From: UBA5216 sp040081205
Lineage (GTDB): Bacteria; Pseudomonadota; Gammaproteobacteria; Burkholderiales; SG8-41
Assembly (NCBI GenBank): GCA_040081205.1
Contig: JBEBHE010000117.1
Coordinates: 1-12,438, forward strand
Length of the DNA stretch: 12,438 nt
Reading direction: 5' to 3'
Position numbers and translations under genes: made by a program. Shown here one piece after another: positions 1 to 6,389 of the stretch. The notes below the pieces were generated by a model that was not told the DNA's origin, did no database searches, and worked only from the letters and a program-made list of their open reading frames with translations. Positions within the stretch are counted from its first letter, which is position 1; every line of letters begins with the position of its first letter.

Positions 1-1970
1 GTGCGCATGTCGAGGAGATTGACGAAGAAATCATTGGTCAATGTTTCGGGCCGCTGCGTGAAAACACCGTGTTTGGACTGGCCGACATTCGCATTCAGGG
101 CGCGCAGGCCGCCGATCAGCACCGTCATCTCGGGCGCAGTTAGCGTGAGCAACTGTGCTTTATCGATCAACAGCTCAGCCGCCGATCCCTCAAGCCCCTT
201 ACGCGCATAGTTGCGAAATCCGTCAGCCATCGGTTCCAGGAAGGAGAACGATTCCACATCGGTCTGCTCCTGCGACGCATCCATGCGCCCCGGCGAGAAG
301 GGAACCTTCACCTCATGGCCGGCTTTTTTCGCCGCCGCTTCCACGGCCGCACAGCCGCCCAACACGATCAGGTCAGCCAGCGAAACTTTCTTGCCGCCGG
401 ACTGAGCGCTGTTGAAGTCCTTCTGGAGAGCTTCCAGCTTTTGCAGGACCTTCGCCAGTTCAGCAGGCTGGTTCACTTCCCAGTCCTTCTGCGGTGCCAG
501 GCGTACACGTGCGCCATTGGCACCACCGCGCTTGTCACCGCCACGGAAGGTCGAGGCCGACGCCCAAGCGGTCGTTACTAGCTGGGAGATGGATAAGCCC
601 GAAGCAAGAAGCTTGGCCTTCAGGGCGGCAATGTCCTGCGCATCAATCAATGCATGATTGACTGCGGGAATGGGGTCTTGCCAGATGAGCACTTCCGCGG
701 GCACTTCCGCGCCGAGATAGCGCGGGCGCGGGCCCATGTCGCGGTGCGTGAGCTTGAACCAGGCCCGGGCAAACGCGTCAGCGAACTGATCCGGATTCTC
801 CAAGAAGCGCCGCGAAATCTTTTCGTAAGCGGGGTCGAAGCGCAGGGAGAGGTCCGTGGTCAGCATGGAAGGCGCAATGCGCTTTGATGGGTCGTGGGCA
901 TGCGGCACGGTACCGGCGCCCATGCCATGCTTCGGTGTCCACTGGTGTGCACCCGCCGGGCTCTTGGTCAGTTCCCATTCGTAACCGAACAGGTTCCAGA
1001 AGAAGTTGTTGCTCCACTTCGTCGGCGTGGTGGTCCAGGTGACTTCCAGGCCGCTGCTGATCGTGTCACCACCTTTGCCGGTGCCAAAGTCACTGTCCCA
1101 TCCGAAACCCTGCGCTTCAATGGGGGCACCCTCGGGTTCGGATGTTTTGTGCGACTCGGGAGCGGCGCCATGGGTCTTGCCGAAGGTGTGACCGCCGGCG
1201 ATCAGCGCCACCGTCTCTTCATCGTCCATCGCCATGCGCGCAAAGGTTTCGCGGATATCCCGCGCCGCAGCGAGCGGATCCGGGTTGCCGTTCGGGCCTT
1301 CCGGATTCACGTAGATCAGGCCCATCTGCACCGCACCGAGGGGATTCTCCAGTTGACGGTCGCCGCTGTAGCGTTTGTCTTCCAGCCACTTGCCTTCAGA
1401 ACCCCAGTAAATGTCTTCTTCTGGTTCCCAGATATCCTCGCGGCCGCCGGCAAAACCGAAGGTTTTGAATCCCATCGACTCCAACGCGACGTTGCCGGTG
1501 AGGATCATCAGGTCGGCCCATGAAATTTTGCGACCATACTTTTGCTTGATCGGCCAGAGCAGACGGCGCGCCTTGTCGAGGTTGACGTTGTCGGGCCAAC
1601 TGTTGAGGGGCGCGAAACGCTGGCTGCCATTGCCGCCGCCGCCGCGGCCGTCAGCAACGCGGTAGGTGCCGGCGCTATGCCATGCCATGCGAATGAAAAA
1701 CGGCCCATAGTGGCCAAAGTCTGCCGGCCACCAGTCCTGCGAGCTGGTCATCAGCGCGTGAAGGTCTTTTTTCAGGGCCTTCAGGTCGAGGCTTTTGAAT
1801 TCTTCAGCGTAGTTGAACGCCTCGCCCATGGGGTCGGACTTGGAGGAATGCTGATTCAGGATGCCCAGCTTCAGTTGATTGGGCCACCAGTCTGCATTCG
1901 CGGGGGCTCCTCGTACTACGGCATTTTTGCTGACGCCACCCGTGAACGGACACTTTGCTTCGTTTGACAT
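1..1970 (-). CDS. katG: Catalase-peroxidase KatG (C-terminus cut by window edge)
   Basis: Bifunctional haem catalase-peroxidase that removes H2O2 in the cytoplasm. The minus-strand frame is open from ATG at 1970 to the left edge, giving 656 codons; the family is usually about 720-750 residues, so roughly the last 70-90 are outside the window. The distal haem triad Arg94-Trp97-His98 lies in FFIRMAWHSAGTYR. The proximal His is about residue 261 in GGHTFGKTHGA. Tyr220 (GLIYVNPEGPNG) and Met246 (FARMAMDD) are the partners of Trp97 for the Met-Tyr-Trp adduct needed for catalase activity. The second, non-haem domain is present up to NDFFVNLLDM. An AAAGGAGA ribosome site (1976-1983) fixes the start. 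I checked the reading frame at the start, near 1235, near 737 and at the left edge and saw no frameshift. It lies 157 bases downstream of the rubredoxin gene, in a cluster headed by oxyR, so peroxide induction is likely. Confidence 0.97.
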   Translation of the reverse strand, partial: MSNEAKCPFTGGVSKNAVVRGAPANADWWPNQLKLGILNQHSSKSDPMGEAFNYAEEFKSLDLKALKKDLHALMTSSQDWWPADFGHYGPFFIRMAWHSAGTYRVADGRGGGGNGSQRFAPLNSWPDNVNLDKARRLLWPIKQKYGRKISWADLMILTGNVALESMGFKTFGFAGGREDIWEPEEDIYWGSEGKWLEDKRYSGDRQLENPLGAVQMGLIYVNPEGPNGNPDPLAAARDIRETFARMAMDDEETVALIAGGHTFGKTHGAAPESHKTSEPEGAPIEAQGFGWDSDFGTGKGGDTISSGLEVTWTTTPTKWSNNFFWNLFGYEWELTKSPAGAHQWTPKHGMGAGTVPHAHDPSKRIAPSMLTTDLSLRFDPAYEKISRRFLENPDQFADAFARAWFKLTHRDMGPRPRYLGAEVPAEVLIWQDPIPAVNHALIDAQDIAALKAKLLASGLSISQLVTTAWASASTFRGGDKRGGANGARVRLAPQKDWEVNQPAELAKVLQKLEALQKDFNSAQSGGKKVSLADLIVLGGCAAVEAAAKKAGHEVKVPFSPGRMDASQEQTDVESFSFLEPMADGFRNYARKGLEGSAAELLIDKAQLLTLTAPEMTVLIGGLRALNANVGQSKHGVFTQRPETLTNDFFVNLLDMR

Positions 1971-2041
1971 GGCTTTCTCCTTTGGTCGTTTGTAATTTAC
2001 TAGCCGAGATTGAATCACTACGTAAGGGATTCGTTTTTCAG

Positions 2042-2069
2042 GGCACGATCACTGCATCAAGACCGTGCC
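2042..2069. repeat. Inverted repeat in the rubredoxin-katG gap
   Basis: GGCACG (2042-2047) and CGTGCC (2064-2069) form a perfect 6-bp inverted repeat with a 16-base loop, in the 157-base gap upstream of katG. On the minus strand, the direction of transcription, the stem is followed by an A-run rather than a T-run. It is therefore not a standard intrinsic terminator. It could be an mRNA hairpin or an operator. No ATAG-N7-CTAT element and no convincing sigma-70 promoter was seen in this gap, so katG may depend partly on readthrough from the genes upstream. Confidence 0.35.
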
Positions 2070-2127
2070 TGTTCCAGGGGAAATTATGGGGCTTGAGATA
2101 TGGCAAGTCTGTGCGGAAACACTCGCA

Positions 2128-2298
2128 CTATGCCGCCAGCAACACCATCTCGAAATCTTCCTTCTCGATGCCGCATTCCGGGCACGCCCAATCCGCCGGC
2201 ACATCTTCCCAGCGCGTGCCGGTTGCGATGCCGTGTTCCGGATCACCGGCCGCTTCGTCATACACATAACCGCACACGATACATTCCCATTTGTTCAT
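2128..2298 (-). CDS. Rubredoxin
   Basis: Small cytoplasmic one-iron electron carrier of 56 residues, the usual rubredoxin length. The four iron ligands are Cys6 and Cys9 (CIVCG) and Cys39 and Cys42 (CPECG). The aromatic/acid pattern YVYDEAAGDPEHGI and WEDVPADW is typical of the family. ATG at 2298 is chosen because AAGGAGA (2304-2310) sits just upstream. An in-frame start at 2322 would add eight residues not found in the family and would put that ribosome site inside the gene. It begins 24 bases after the rubrerythrin stop, so the two are almost certainly one transcript. The neighbouring rubrerythrin lacks its own rubredoxin domain, so this protein is its likely electron donor; that pairing is inferred. 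Confidence 0.95.
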   Translation of the reverse strand: MNKWECIVCGYVYDEAAGDPEHGIATGTRWEDVPADWACPECGIEKEDFEMVLLAA

Positions 2299-2322
2299 TT
2301 GAGTCTCCTTGTTATAGATCAA

Positions 2323-2793
2323 TCAAGCGTTAACTTTGGCGAGCGTTGCCTTGTAGTGATTGGCGTGGCGCTCTTCGACCTTGGCCAGTGCGGCAAAGCG
2401 TTTGGCGGCTTTGGTAAGCGTTTGCTGGAAGCGTGATGCATGCTCTTTCGACTCCTCGATTTGCTCGTCGAGTTCCTTCACTGCGGCCGTGTTGCCTTCC
2501 TGTTCGGCGAGATGACGGAAGTTCGGATACATCTCGGTGTATTCGTAGGTCTCGCCGGCAATCGCCATTTCCAGCGCCTTGGCGGGCGTGAGTTGGTCGA
2601 CCGGATAGAGCAGGTCGAGATGGCCGAAGGCGTGCTGCACTTCCTGATCGGCGGTGTCTTCAAACACTTTCGCGGTGGCTTCGTCGCCGTGCGCGCGGGC
2701 GATTTTCGCGAAGTAAAGGTACTTGATATGTGCCATCGATTCGCCGGCAAAGGCCGATTCAATGTTCTTGATGGTGATGGATTCGGGTTTCAT
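2323..2793 (-). CDS. Rubrerythrin, ferritin-like diiron domain only
   Basis: Non-haem diiron peroxidase reducing H2O2 to water in the cytoplasm. At 156 residues it has the four-helix ferritin-like domain but stops before the C-terminal rubredoxin domain of classical (about 190-residue) rubrerythrin. By comparison with the known family pattern, all seven carboxylate/His ligands can be placed: Glu18 (AGESM), Glu51 and His54 (DQEVQH), Glu81 and Glu84 (GETYEYTEMYP), Glu140 and His143 (EERH). An AAGGAGA ribosome site (2799-2805) supports the ATG at 2793. It is followed closely by a free-standing rubredoxin gene, which probably replaces the missing domain. The gap upstream contains an OxyR-box-like element, so induction by peroxide is likely. 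A bacterioferritin-like iron store is less likely given the GExxExxEMYP motif. Confidence 0.93.
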   Translation of the reverse strand: MKPESITIKNIESAFAGESMAHIKYLYFAKIARAHGDEATAKVFEDTADQEVQHAFGHLDLLYPVDQLTPAKALEMAIAGETYEYTEMYPNFRHLAEQEGNTAAVKELDEQIEESKEHASRFQQTLTKAAKRFAALAKVEERHANHYKATLAKVNA

Positions 2794-2846
2794 ATGCGTC
2801 TCCTTGAGGGTTAAGGGTTGCGTGTTCTTTCACGCTTGAGACGCAT

Positions 2847-2875
2847 TTTGATGAAATCAGGTAAATCAATCCAAT
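2847..2875 (-). promoter_or_regulatory. Possible weak promoter of rubrerythrin-rubredoxin genes
   Basis: On the minus strand, TTGGAT (2870-2875) and TCAAAA (2847-2852) are separated by 17 bases and match the sigma-70 boxes only partly. The -35 candidate abuts the downstream end of the OxyR-like site (2874-2910), the position where OxyR typically contacts polymerase. A poor promoter helped by an activator would fit. No transcript start is known. Confidence 0.3.
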
Positions 2876-2880
2876 TGATT
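2864..2880. repeat. Perfect palindrome AATCAAT-N3-ATTGATT
   Basis: Seven-bp arms (2864-2870 and 2874-2880) flank CCA. The right arm overlaps the outer end of the OxyR-like site. The same arms in reversed order recur at 2962-2978. Confidence 0.5.
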
Positions 2881-2910
2881 GTTAAGATGATTGTGATAGT
2901 AAATAACTAT
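2874..2910. promoter_or_regulatory. Candidate OxyR binding site upstream of rubrerythrin
   Basis: ATAGTAAATAACTAT at 2896-2910 is a perfect ATAG-N7-CTAT element. Exactly seven bases away, ATTGATTGTTAAGAT (2874-2888) is a weaker copy. Against the published tandem consensus ATAGnTnnnAnCTAT, the right copy matches 9 of 10 defined bases and the left copy 6 of 10. The spacing equals that of the E. coli OxyR tetramer site. It lies 81 bases or more before the rubrerythrin start, in the gap between that gene and oxyR. Binding is inferred from pattern only. Confidence 0.55.
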
Positions 2911-2961
2911 TACAATAGGCGACCAATTAATATGTTAAGTATTTGTTTTTAAGGTATATTT

Positions 2962-2978
2962 ATTGATTCTGAATCAAT
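2962..2978. repeat. Perfect palindrome ATTGATT-N3-AATCAAT over the oxyR stop codon
   Basis: Seven-bp arms (2962-2968 and 2972-2978) around CTG; the symmetry extends to 8 bp with a single central base. It overlaps the last codon and stop (TGA, 2974-2976) of oxyR. It could act as a weak hairpin after oxyR, but the stem is AT-rich and no T-run follows on the minus strand. Confidence 0.45.
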
Positions 2979-3915
2979 GCTCAACCGGCTTGGCCTGCGG
3001 CAGCAGGGTCACGCCCGGCAGTTTGCACGCCAACAGCGCCTCGTGCACGGCTTGCGCCGCGCGGGCGCGCGGAAAGCTTTTGCGCCACGCCAGCGCGATG
3101 CGCCGTGTAGGTTCGGGCGCGATGAAATTTTTTGTCGCGGTGAGTTTGGTATCTGCGGTACGCGATTCGGCGGCAGTGGATGGCAGCACGGTAATACCCA
3201 CGCCGGATGCGACCATCTGGCGTATGGTTTCGAGCGAACTGCCTTCAAGGCTTTGCTGCAAGCCCGCGTTGACTGACCGCTTCGCGCCCGCGCAGGTTTG
3301 CATCACCTGATCTCGAAAACAGTTGCCGCTGGAAAGCAGCAGCAGCGTCTCGCTGCACAAGTCCGCCGTGGCGATGCGCGGTTTCTTGGCCCATGCGTGA
3401 CCGGCGGGCATCACCACGCGAAACGGCTCGTCGTACACCGCTTGCGTGACGATGCCGGGCTGATTAAACGGTTCCGACAGCAGGATCAAATCAATGTCGC
3501 CGTTCTTCAGCATCTCGCCGAGCTTCGCGGTGTAGTTTTCCTGTATTAGCAGCAGCATCTTCGGCGCGCGCTTCATGAGCAGTGGTATCAGTTGCGGCGT
3601 TACATATGGCCCGACGGTATAGATCGCGCCAAAGCGCAGCGGCCCCGCCAGCTCATCCTTGCCGGCGGCGGCGATGTGTTTGATGGCGGAAGCTTCTTCG
3701 AGTACGCGCTGTGCTTGTTCGATGACGCAGTTGCCGACATCCGTGACGCGCACTTCGTTTGCGCTGCGCTCGAACAGCGCCACGCCGAGTTCGTCTTCCA
3801 GCTTTTTGATCGCCACCGACAATGTGGGTTGACTAACAAAGCATTTTTCCGCCGCGCGGCCAAAATGCTTTTCGCGTGCGACGGCGACGATATAGCGCAG
3901 TTCGGTTAGCGTCAT
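2974..3915 (-). CDS. oxyR: OxyR, LysR-type hydrogen-peroxide regulator
   Basis: LysR-family transcription factor of 313 residues; oxidation of two cysteines switches it to activate peroxide-defence genes. The N-terminal winged helix-turn-helix (about residues 1-60, GRAAEKCFVSQPTLSVAIKK) is intact. The redox pair is Cys199 and Cys208 in SGNCFRDQVMQTC, the same numbering and spacing as E. coli OxyR, which makes this OxyR rather than a generic LysR (CatM, CynR, etc.). The effector domain covers about 90-300. ATG at 3915 gives the canonical start MTLTELRYIVAVA. It lies only 6 bases after the stop of the upstream sulfatase gene, and no clear Shine-Dalgarno sequence precedes it. Translation may therefore be coupled to the sulfatase, or a promoter may lie inside that gene. 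Downstream lie rubrerythrin, rubredoxin and katG, its expected targets. Confidence 0.96.
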   Translation of the reverse strand: MTLTELRYIVAVAREKHFGRAAEKCFVSQPTLSVAIKKLEDELGVALFERSANEVRVTDVGNCVIEQAQRVLEEASAIKHIAAAGKDELAGPLRFGAIYTVGPYVTPQLIPLLMKRAPKMLLLIQENYTAKLGEMLKNGDIDLILLSEPFNQPGIVTQAVYDEPFRVVMPAGHAWAKKPRIATADLCSETLLLLSSGNCFRDQVMQTCAGAKRSVNAGLQQSLEGSSLETIRQMVASGVGITVLPSTAAESRTADTKLTATKNFIAPEPTRRIALAWRKSFPRARAAQAVHEALLACKLPGVTLLPQAKPVEH

Positions 3916-3921
3916 GATTGT

Positions 3922-5403
3922 TTAGCGGCCACCGGGAATGGCCCAGGCCTCTTCCTTTGACACGCCTGGCGGCGGGGTGAACAGGATTTGCGCGGTACCT
4001 GCGACTTTTTCACGACCGCCCCAGAATTCAACCCATTTGCGTTGGTCGGCTTTTGCGCGCGCATTGACGGCTTCCGGGTCGCAGATAGCGCGTAGTTTCT
4101 TTTCCAGCGCTTGCACGGTGGCGGGTTGTGAAACCGCCAGATCGCGTAACTCATTCGGATCGTTTTCGAGATCGAAGAGTTGCGGCGGCATGCCCACGTG
4201 ATAGATCAGTTTCATCGCGTCCTCGCGCAGCACATACGCGGCTGCCCTGGAGCCTTGCGCGTGGTATTCGGCGAAACCTATGCGCGTTGAGTCGTTGCCT
4301 GTAATGGCAGGCCACAGAGATACGCTAGATAAATCACTATCCGCATCGGCAAGTGCGGCGCCAGCACCTTCAATCAGCGTTGGGAATAAATCTACATGCG
4401 AAACGATTTGTTTCGACACTTTGCCGCGCGGCACACCCGGCCCCGACAGCAACAATGGCACGCCGATACCGCCTTCGTACAGGTTTTTTTTGCCGAACAG
4501 GCCTTGTGCACCGAACAGCTCGCCGTGATCGCTGGTGTAAGCGATGCGCGTATCGGCGAGCAGGCCCATAGTTTCGACGGCCTTCATGACCTCACCAATT
4601 TGTTCATCCATATGCGTGATCAGGCCGAAGTATCCCGCCGCGATGCGGCGCAGTGCCGCTTCGTCCGTCATGTCCAGCATGCCGTCCATGTGGCGCAGGT
4701 ACTGTGTGGCGGGATGTTCGCTACGCTCGCCGGGTCTGAATCCTGCGGGCAATGGCATGTCTTTTTCGGGATACAAATCGTAGAGCCGCTTGGGCACGGT
4801 GAACGGGGGGTGCGGACTGATGTAGGACACGTACAGCACCCACGGTTTGCCGTTGGCACGTCCATGGCGTTTAAGCCAATCGATGGATTTTGCCGTGATG
4901 CGCCGGTCGTATTCCTGATAATGCGTTTCGCCCACGCCGGAGCGCGTCATGTAAAGTTTCCAGAAGCTGCCATCGTCCTTGGGTGGTTCGGCATCGTAGC
5001 CGCGCAGCAGATTCTTGATTGCGCCCTTGCCGTCGTGCAAATGCATAGGCTCGATTTCTTCGGTGAAACCGTTGTCGTCGTTGCTCGACCGGTAGTGCAG
5101 TTTGCCGACCGCGACAACGGCGTGGCCTTGCTCGCGCAGCCGGTGATGCCAGCTCGGCACGCTGCCATCGTAGGCAATGGCGTTATCCCAGAATCCGGTC
5201 TGGTGCGGATAACGTCCGGTAGCGATGGCGGCGCGCGCGGGGCAGCACAGCGCGCTGGTGCTGTAGGAGTTTTCAAAGCGCACGCCGGATGCGGCGATGC
5301 GATCGATGTTGGGGGTTTTGACGTAAGCGTGCCCGTAACAGCCGGTGACCGCGCGATTGTGGTTATCCGACTGGAAGAAAATCAGATTGGCGGGTTGGGT
5401 CAT
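3922..5403 (-). CDS. Type I sulfatase-family hydrolase (copy nearer oxyR)
   Basis: Formylglycine-dependent hydrolase of sulfate (or related phospho/phosphonate) esters, 493 residues. Cys53 in CCPAR, followed by AAIATG, fits C-x-P-x-R-x4-T-G, the signature in which Cys becomes formylglycine. Other expected active-site residues are Asp13 (QSDNH), Lys101 and His103 (GKLHY), His198 (SPHPPF), Asp292-His293 (TSDHGE) and Lys305 (GKKN). The Asp-His metal pair, rather than Asp-Asn, recalls choline sulfatases and phosphonate monoester hydrolases, so the ester type is open. There is no signal peptide: the protein starts MTQPANLIFFQ, directly in the first strand, so it is probably cytoplasmic. A GGAG site (5412-5415) inside the end of the binding-protein gene supports the ATG. 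The gap to that gene is 5 bases. It is clearly paralogous to the sulfatase at 6389-7846. No formylglycine-generating enzyme is in the window. Confidence 0.9.
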   Translation of the reverse strand: MTQPANLIFFQSDNHNRAVTGCYGHAYVKTPNIDRIAASGVRFENSYSTSALCCPARAAIATGRYPHQTGFWDNAIAYDGSVPSWHHRLREQGHAVVAVGKLHYRSSNDDNGFTEEIEPMHLHDGKGAIKNLLRGYDAEPPKDDGSFWKLYMTRSGVGETHYQEYDRRITAKSIDWLKRHGRANGKPWVLYVSYISPHPPFTVPKRLYDLYPEKDMPLPAGFRPGERSEHPATQYLRHMDGMLDMTDEAALRRIAAGYFGLITHMDEQIGEVMKAVETMGLLADTRIAYTSDHGELFGAQGLFGKKNLYEGGIGVPLLLSGPGVPRGKVSKQIVSHVDLFPTLIEGAGAALADADSDLSSVSLWPAITGNDSTRIGFAEYHAQGSRAAAYVLREDAMKLIYHVGMPPQLFDLENDPNELRDLAVSQPATVQALEKKLRAICDPEAVNARAKADQRKWVEFWGGREKVAGTAQILFTPPPGVSKEEAWAIPGGR

Positions 5404-5408
5404 GGCTG

Positions 5409-6389
5409 TTACTCCAGAACGATACCGGCTTTTTTGCCGAGATTGCCGATGCGTGTGCGTTCAGCCTTCATCAGTGCCGCGAATTCCGCGGGCGATTCGG
5501 GTTGTGCGGTGGCGCCCTGCTTGGCGAGCAGTTCGCGCACATCGGGTGCGCGCAATGCCTTGATGATTTCGGTGTGCAGAAAATCGAGTATCGCTTTCGG
5601 TGTTTTCGCCGGCGCGACCACGCCCCACCACTGAGTGATTTCATAACCGGGCACGGTATCGGCGAACACCGGCAGATCCGGCAGCAGTGGATCGCGTTTT
5701 GCGCCGGTGGTGGCGAGTACTTTGATGCGGCCGCCCTTGGCATGAGGTATGGCGACCAGTGGTGAAGTGATCAGGTATTGCAGTTGTCCGCCGATGACGT
5801 CCGTCAGTGCCTGTGCTGCGCCTTTGTACGGCACATGATTGGTTTTGACGCCTGCGAGCACATCAAACATGGCGCCTGCGATGTGCGCGGGTGATCCGTT
5901 GCCGGCCGAACCGTAGTTAAGCTGACCTGGTTTCGACCGGGCAAGTTTTACCAGATCGGCGGCGGTTTCCACACCCAGCCCGGCATTCACCGTGACGACA
6001 TTGGCGACAGACGCCATGCGCGACAGCGGCGCGAAATCACGGTCGGGGTCGTAGCTCAATTTGGTTTTCAGCGCGGGCAAGCCGGAAAACAGCGAACTGG
6101 TGGCGGCGACCAGCGTGTAGCCGTCGGGCGCAGCCGTCTTTGCGATATCGATGGCAATCAATCCTGTTGCGCCTGCACGCGGATCAACCACTACTTGTTG
6201 ATTCAGTTGCTGCGACAGTTTGTTGGCAAGCACGCGCGCGAGAATATCTTGCGAACTGCCCGCTGCGCCGGGGACGAGAAATCGTATCGGGCGTGAGGGG
6301 TAAGGCTGAGCCTGTGCCGTAGTAGCCGCCAACAAGAGCGCAGCAACGTTGCACAAAAAACCATGTAAAAAGATGCGTGTGATTTTCAT
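5409..6389 (-). CDS. Bug/TctC-family periplasmic binding protein
   Basis: Solute-binding protein of the tripartite tricarboxylate transporter (TTT) type, 326 residues, the usual Bug length. A signal peptide is clear: MKITR, a hydrophobic stretch, then AALLLAATTAQA before QPYPSRPI. Family features follow in order: YPSRPIRFLVPGAAGSSQD, VVVDPRAGATGLIA, APDGYTL, NYGSAGNGSPAHIAG, PYKGAAQALTDVIGGQ. Bug proteins bind small carboxylates and similar acids. ATG at 6389 is chosen; it shares its A with the TGA of the upstream sulfatase (TGATG). An in-frame TTG one codon earlier is possible. No Shine-Dalgarno sequence is evident, which fits translational coupling. No TctA/TctB membrane genes are in the window; orphan Bug genes are common in Burkholderiales. 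Its place between two sulfatases suggests it captures their substrate, which is inference. Confidence 0.93.
   Translation of the reverse strand: MKITRIFLHGFLCNVAALLLAATTAQAQPYPSRPIRFLVPGAAGSSQDILARVLANKLSQQLNQQVVVDPRAGATGLIAIDIAKTAAPDGYTLVAATSSLFSGLPALKTKLSYDPDRDFAPLSRMASVANVVTVNAGLGVETAADLVKLARSKPGQLNYGSAGNGSPAHIAGAMFDVLAGVKTNHVPYKGAAQALTDVIGGQLQYLITSPLVAIPHAKGGRIKVLATTGAKRDPLLPDLPVFADTVPGYEITQWWGVVAPAKTPKAILDFLHTEIIKALRAPDVRELLAKQGATAQPESPAEFAALMKAERTRIGNLGKKAGIVLE

Noticed and set aside
894..1523. Open plus-strand frame of 209 codons opposite katG
   Set aside because: It lies wholly antisense to the conserved haem domain of katG, has no ribosome site and its translation shows no recognisable domain. 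GC-rich coding DNA often gives such open antisense frames.
2128..2322. Longer rubredoxin starting at 2322
   Set aside because: The AAGGAGA ribosome site at 2304-2310 points to ATG 2298, and the extra eight residues are not part of the rubredoxin fold.
2962..2978. Palindrome as intrinsic terminator of oxyR
   Set aside because: The stem is AT-rich, would have to open to make a loop, and no T-run follows in the direction of transcription; kept only as an inverted repeat.
4396..5634. Long plus-strand frame (412 codons) opposite the first sulfatase and the end of the Bug gene
   Set aside because: It spans two real genes on the other strand and shows no domain; the sulfatase and Bug frames have complete motifs and ordered junctions.
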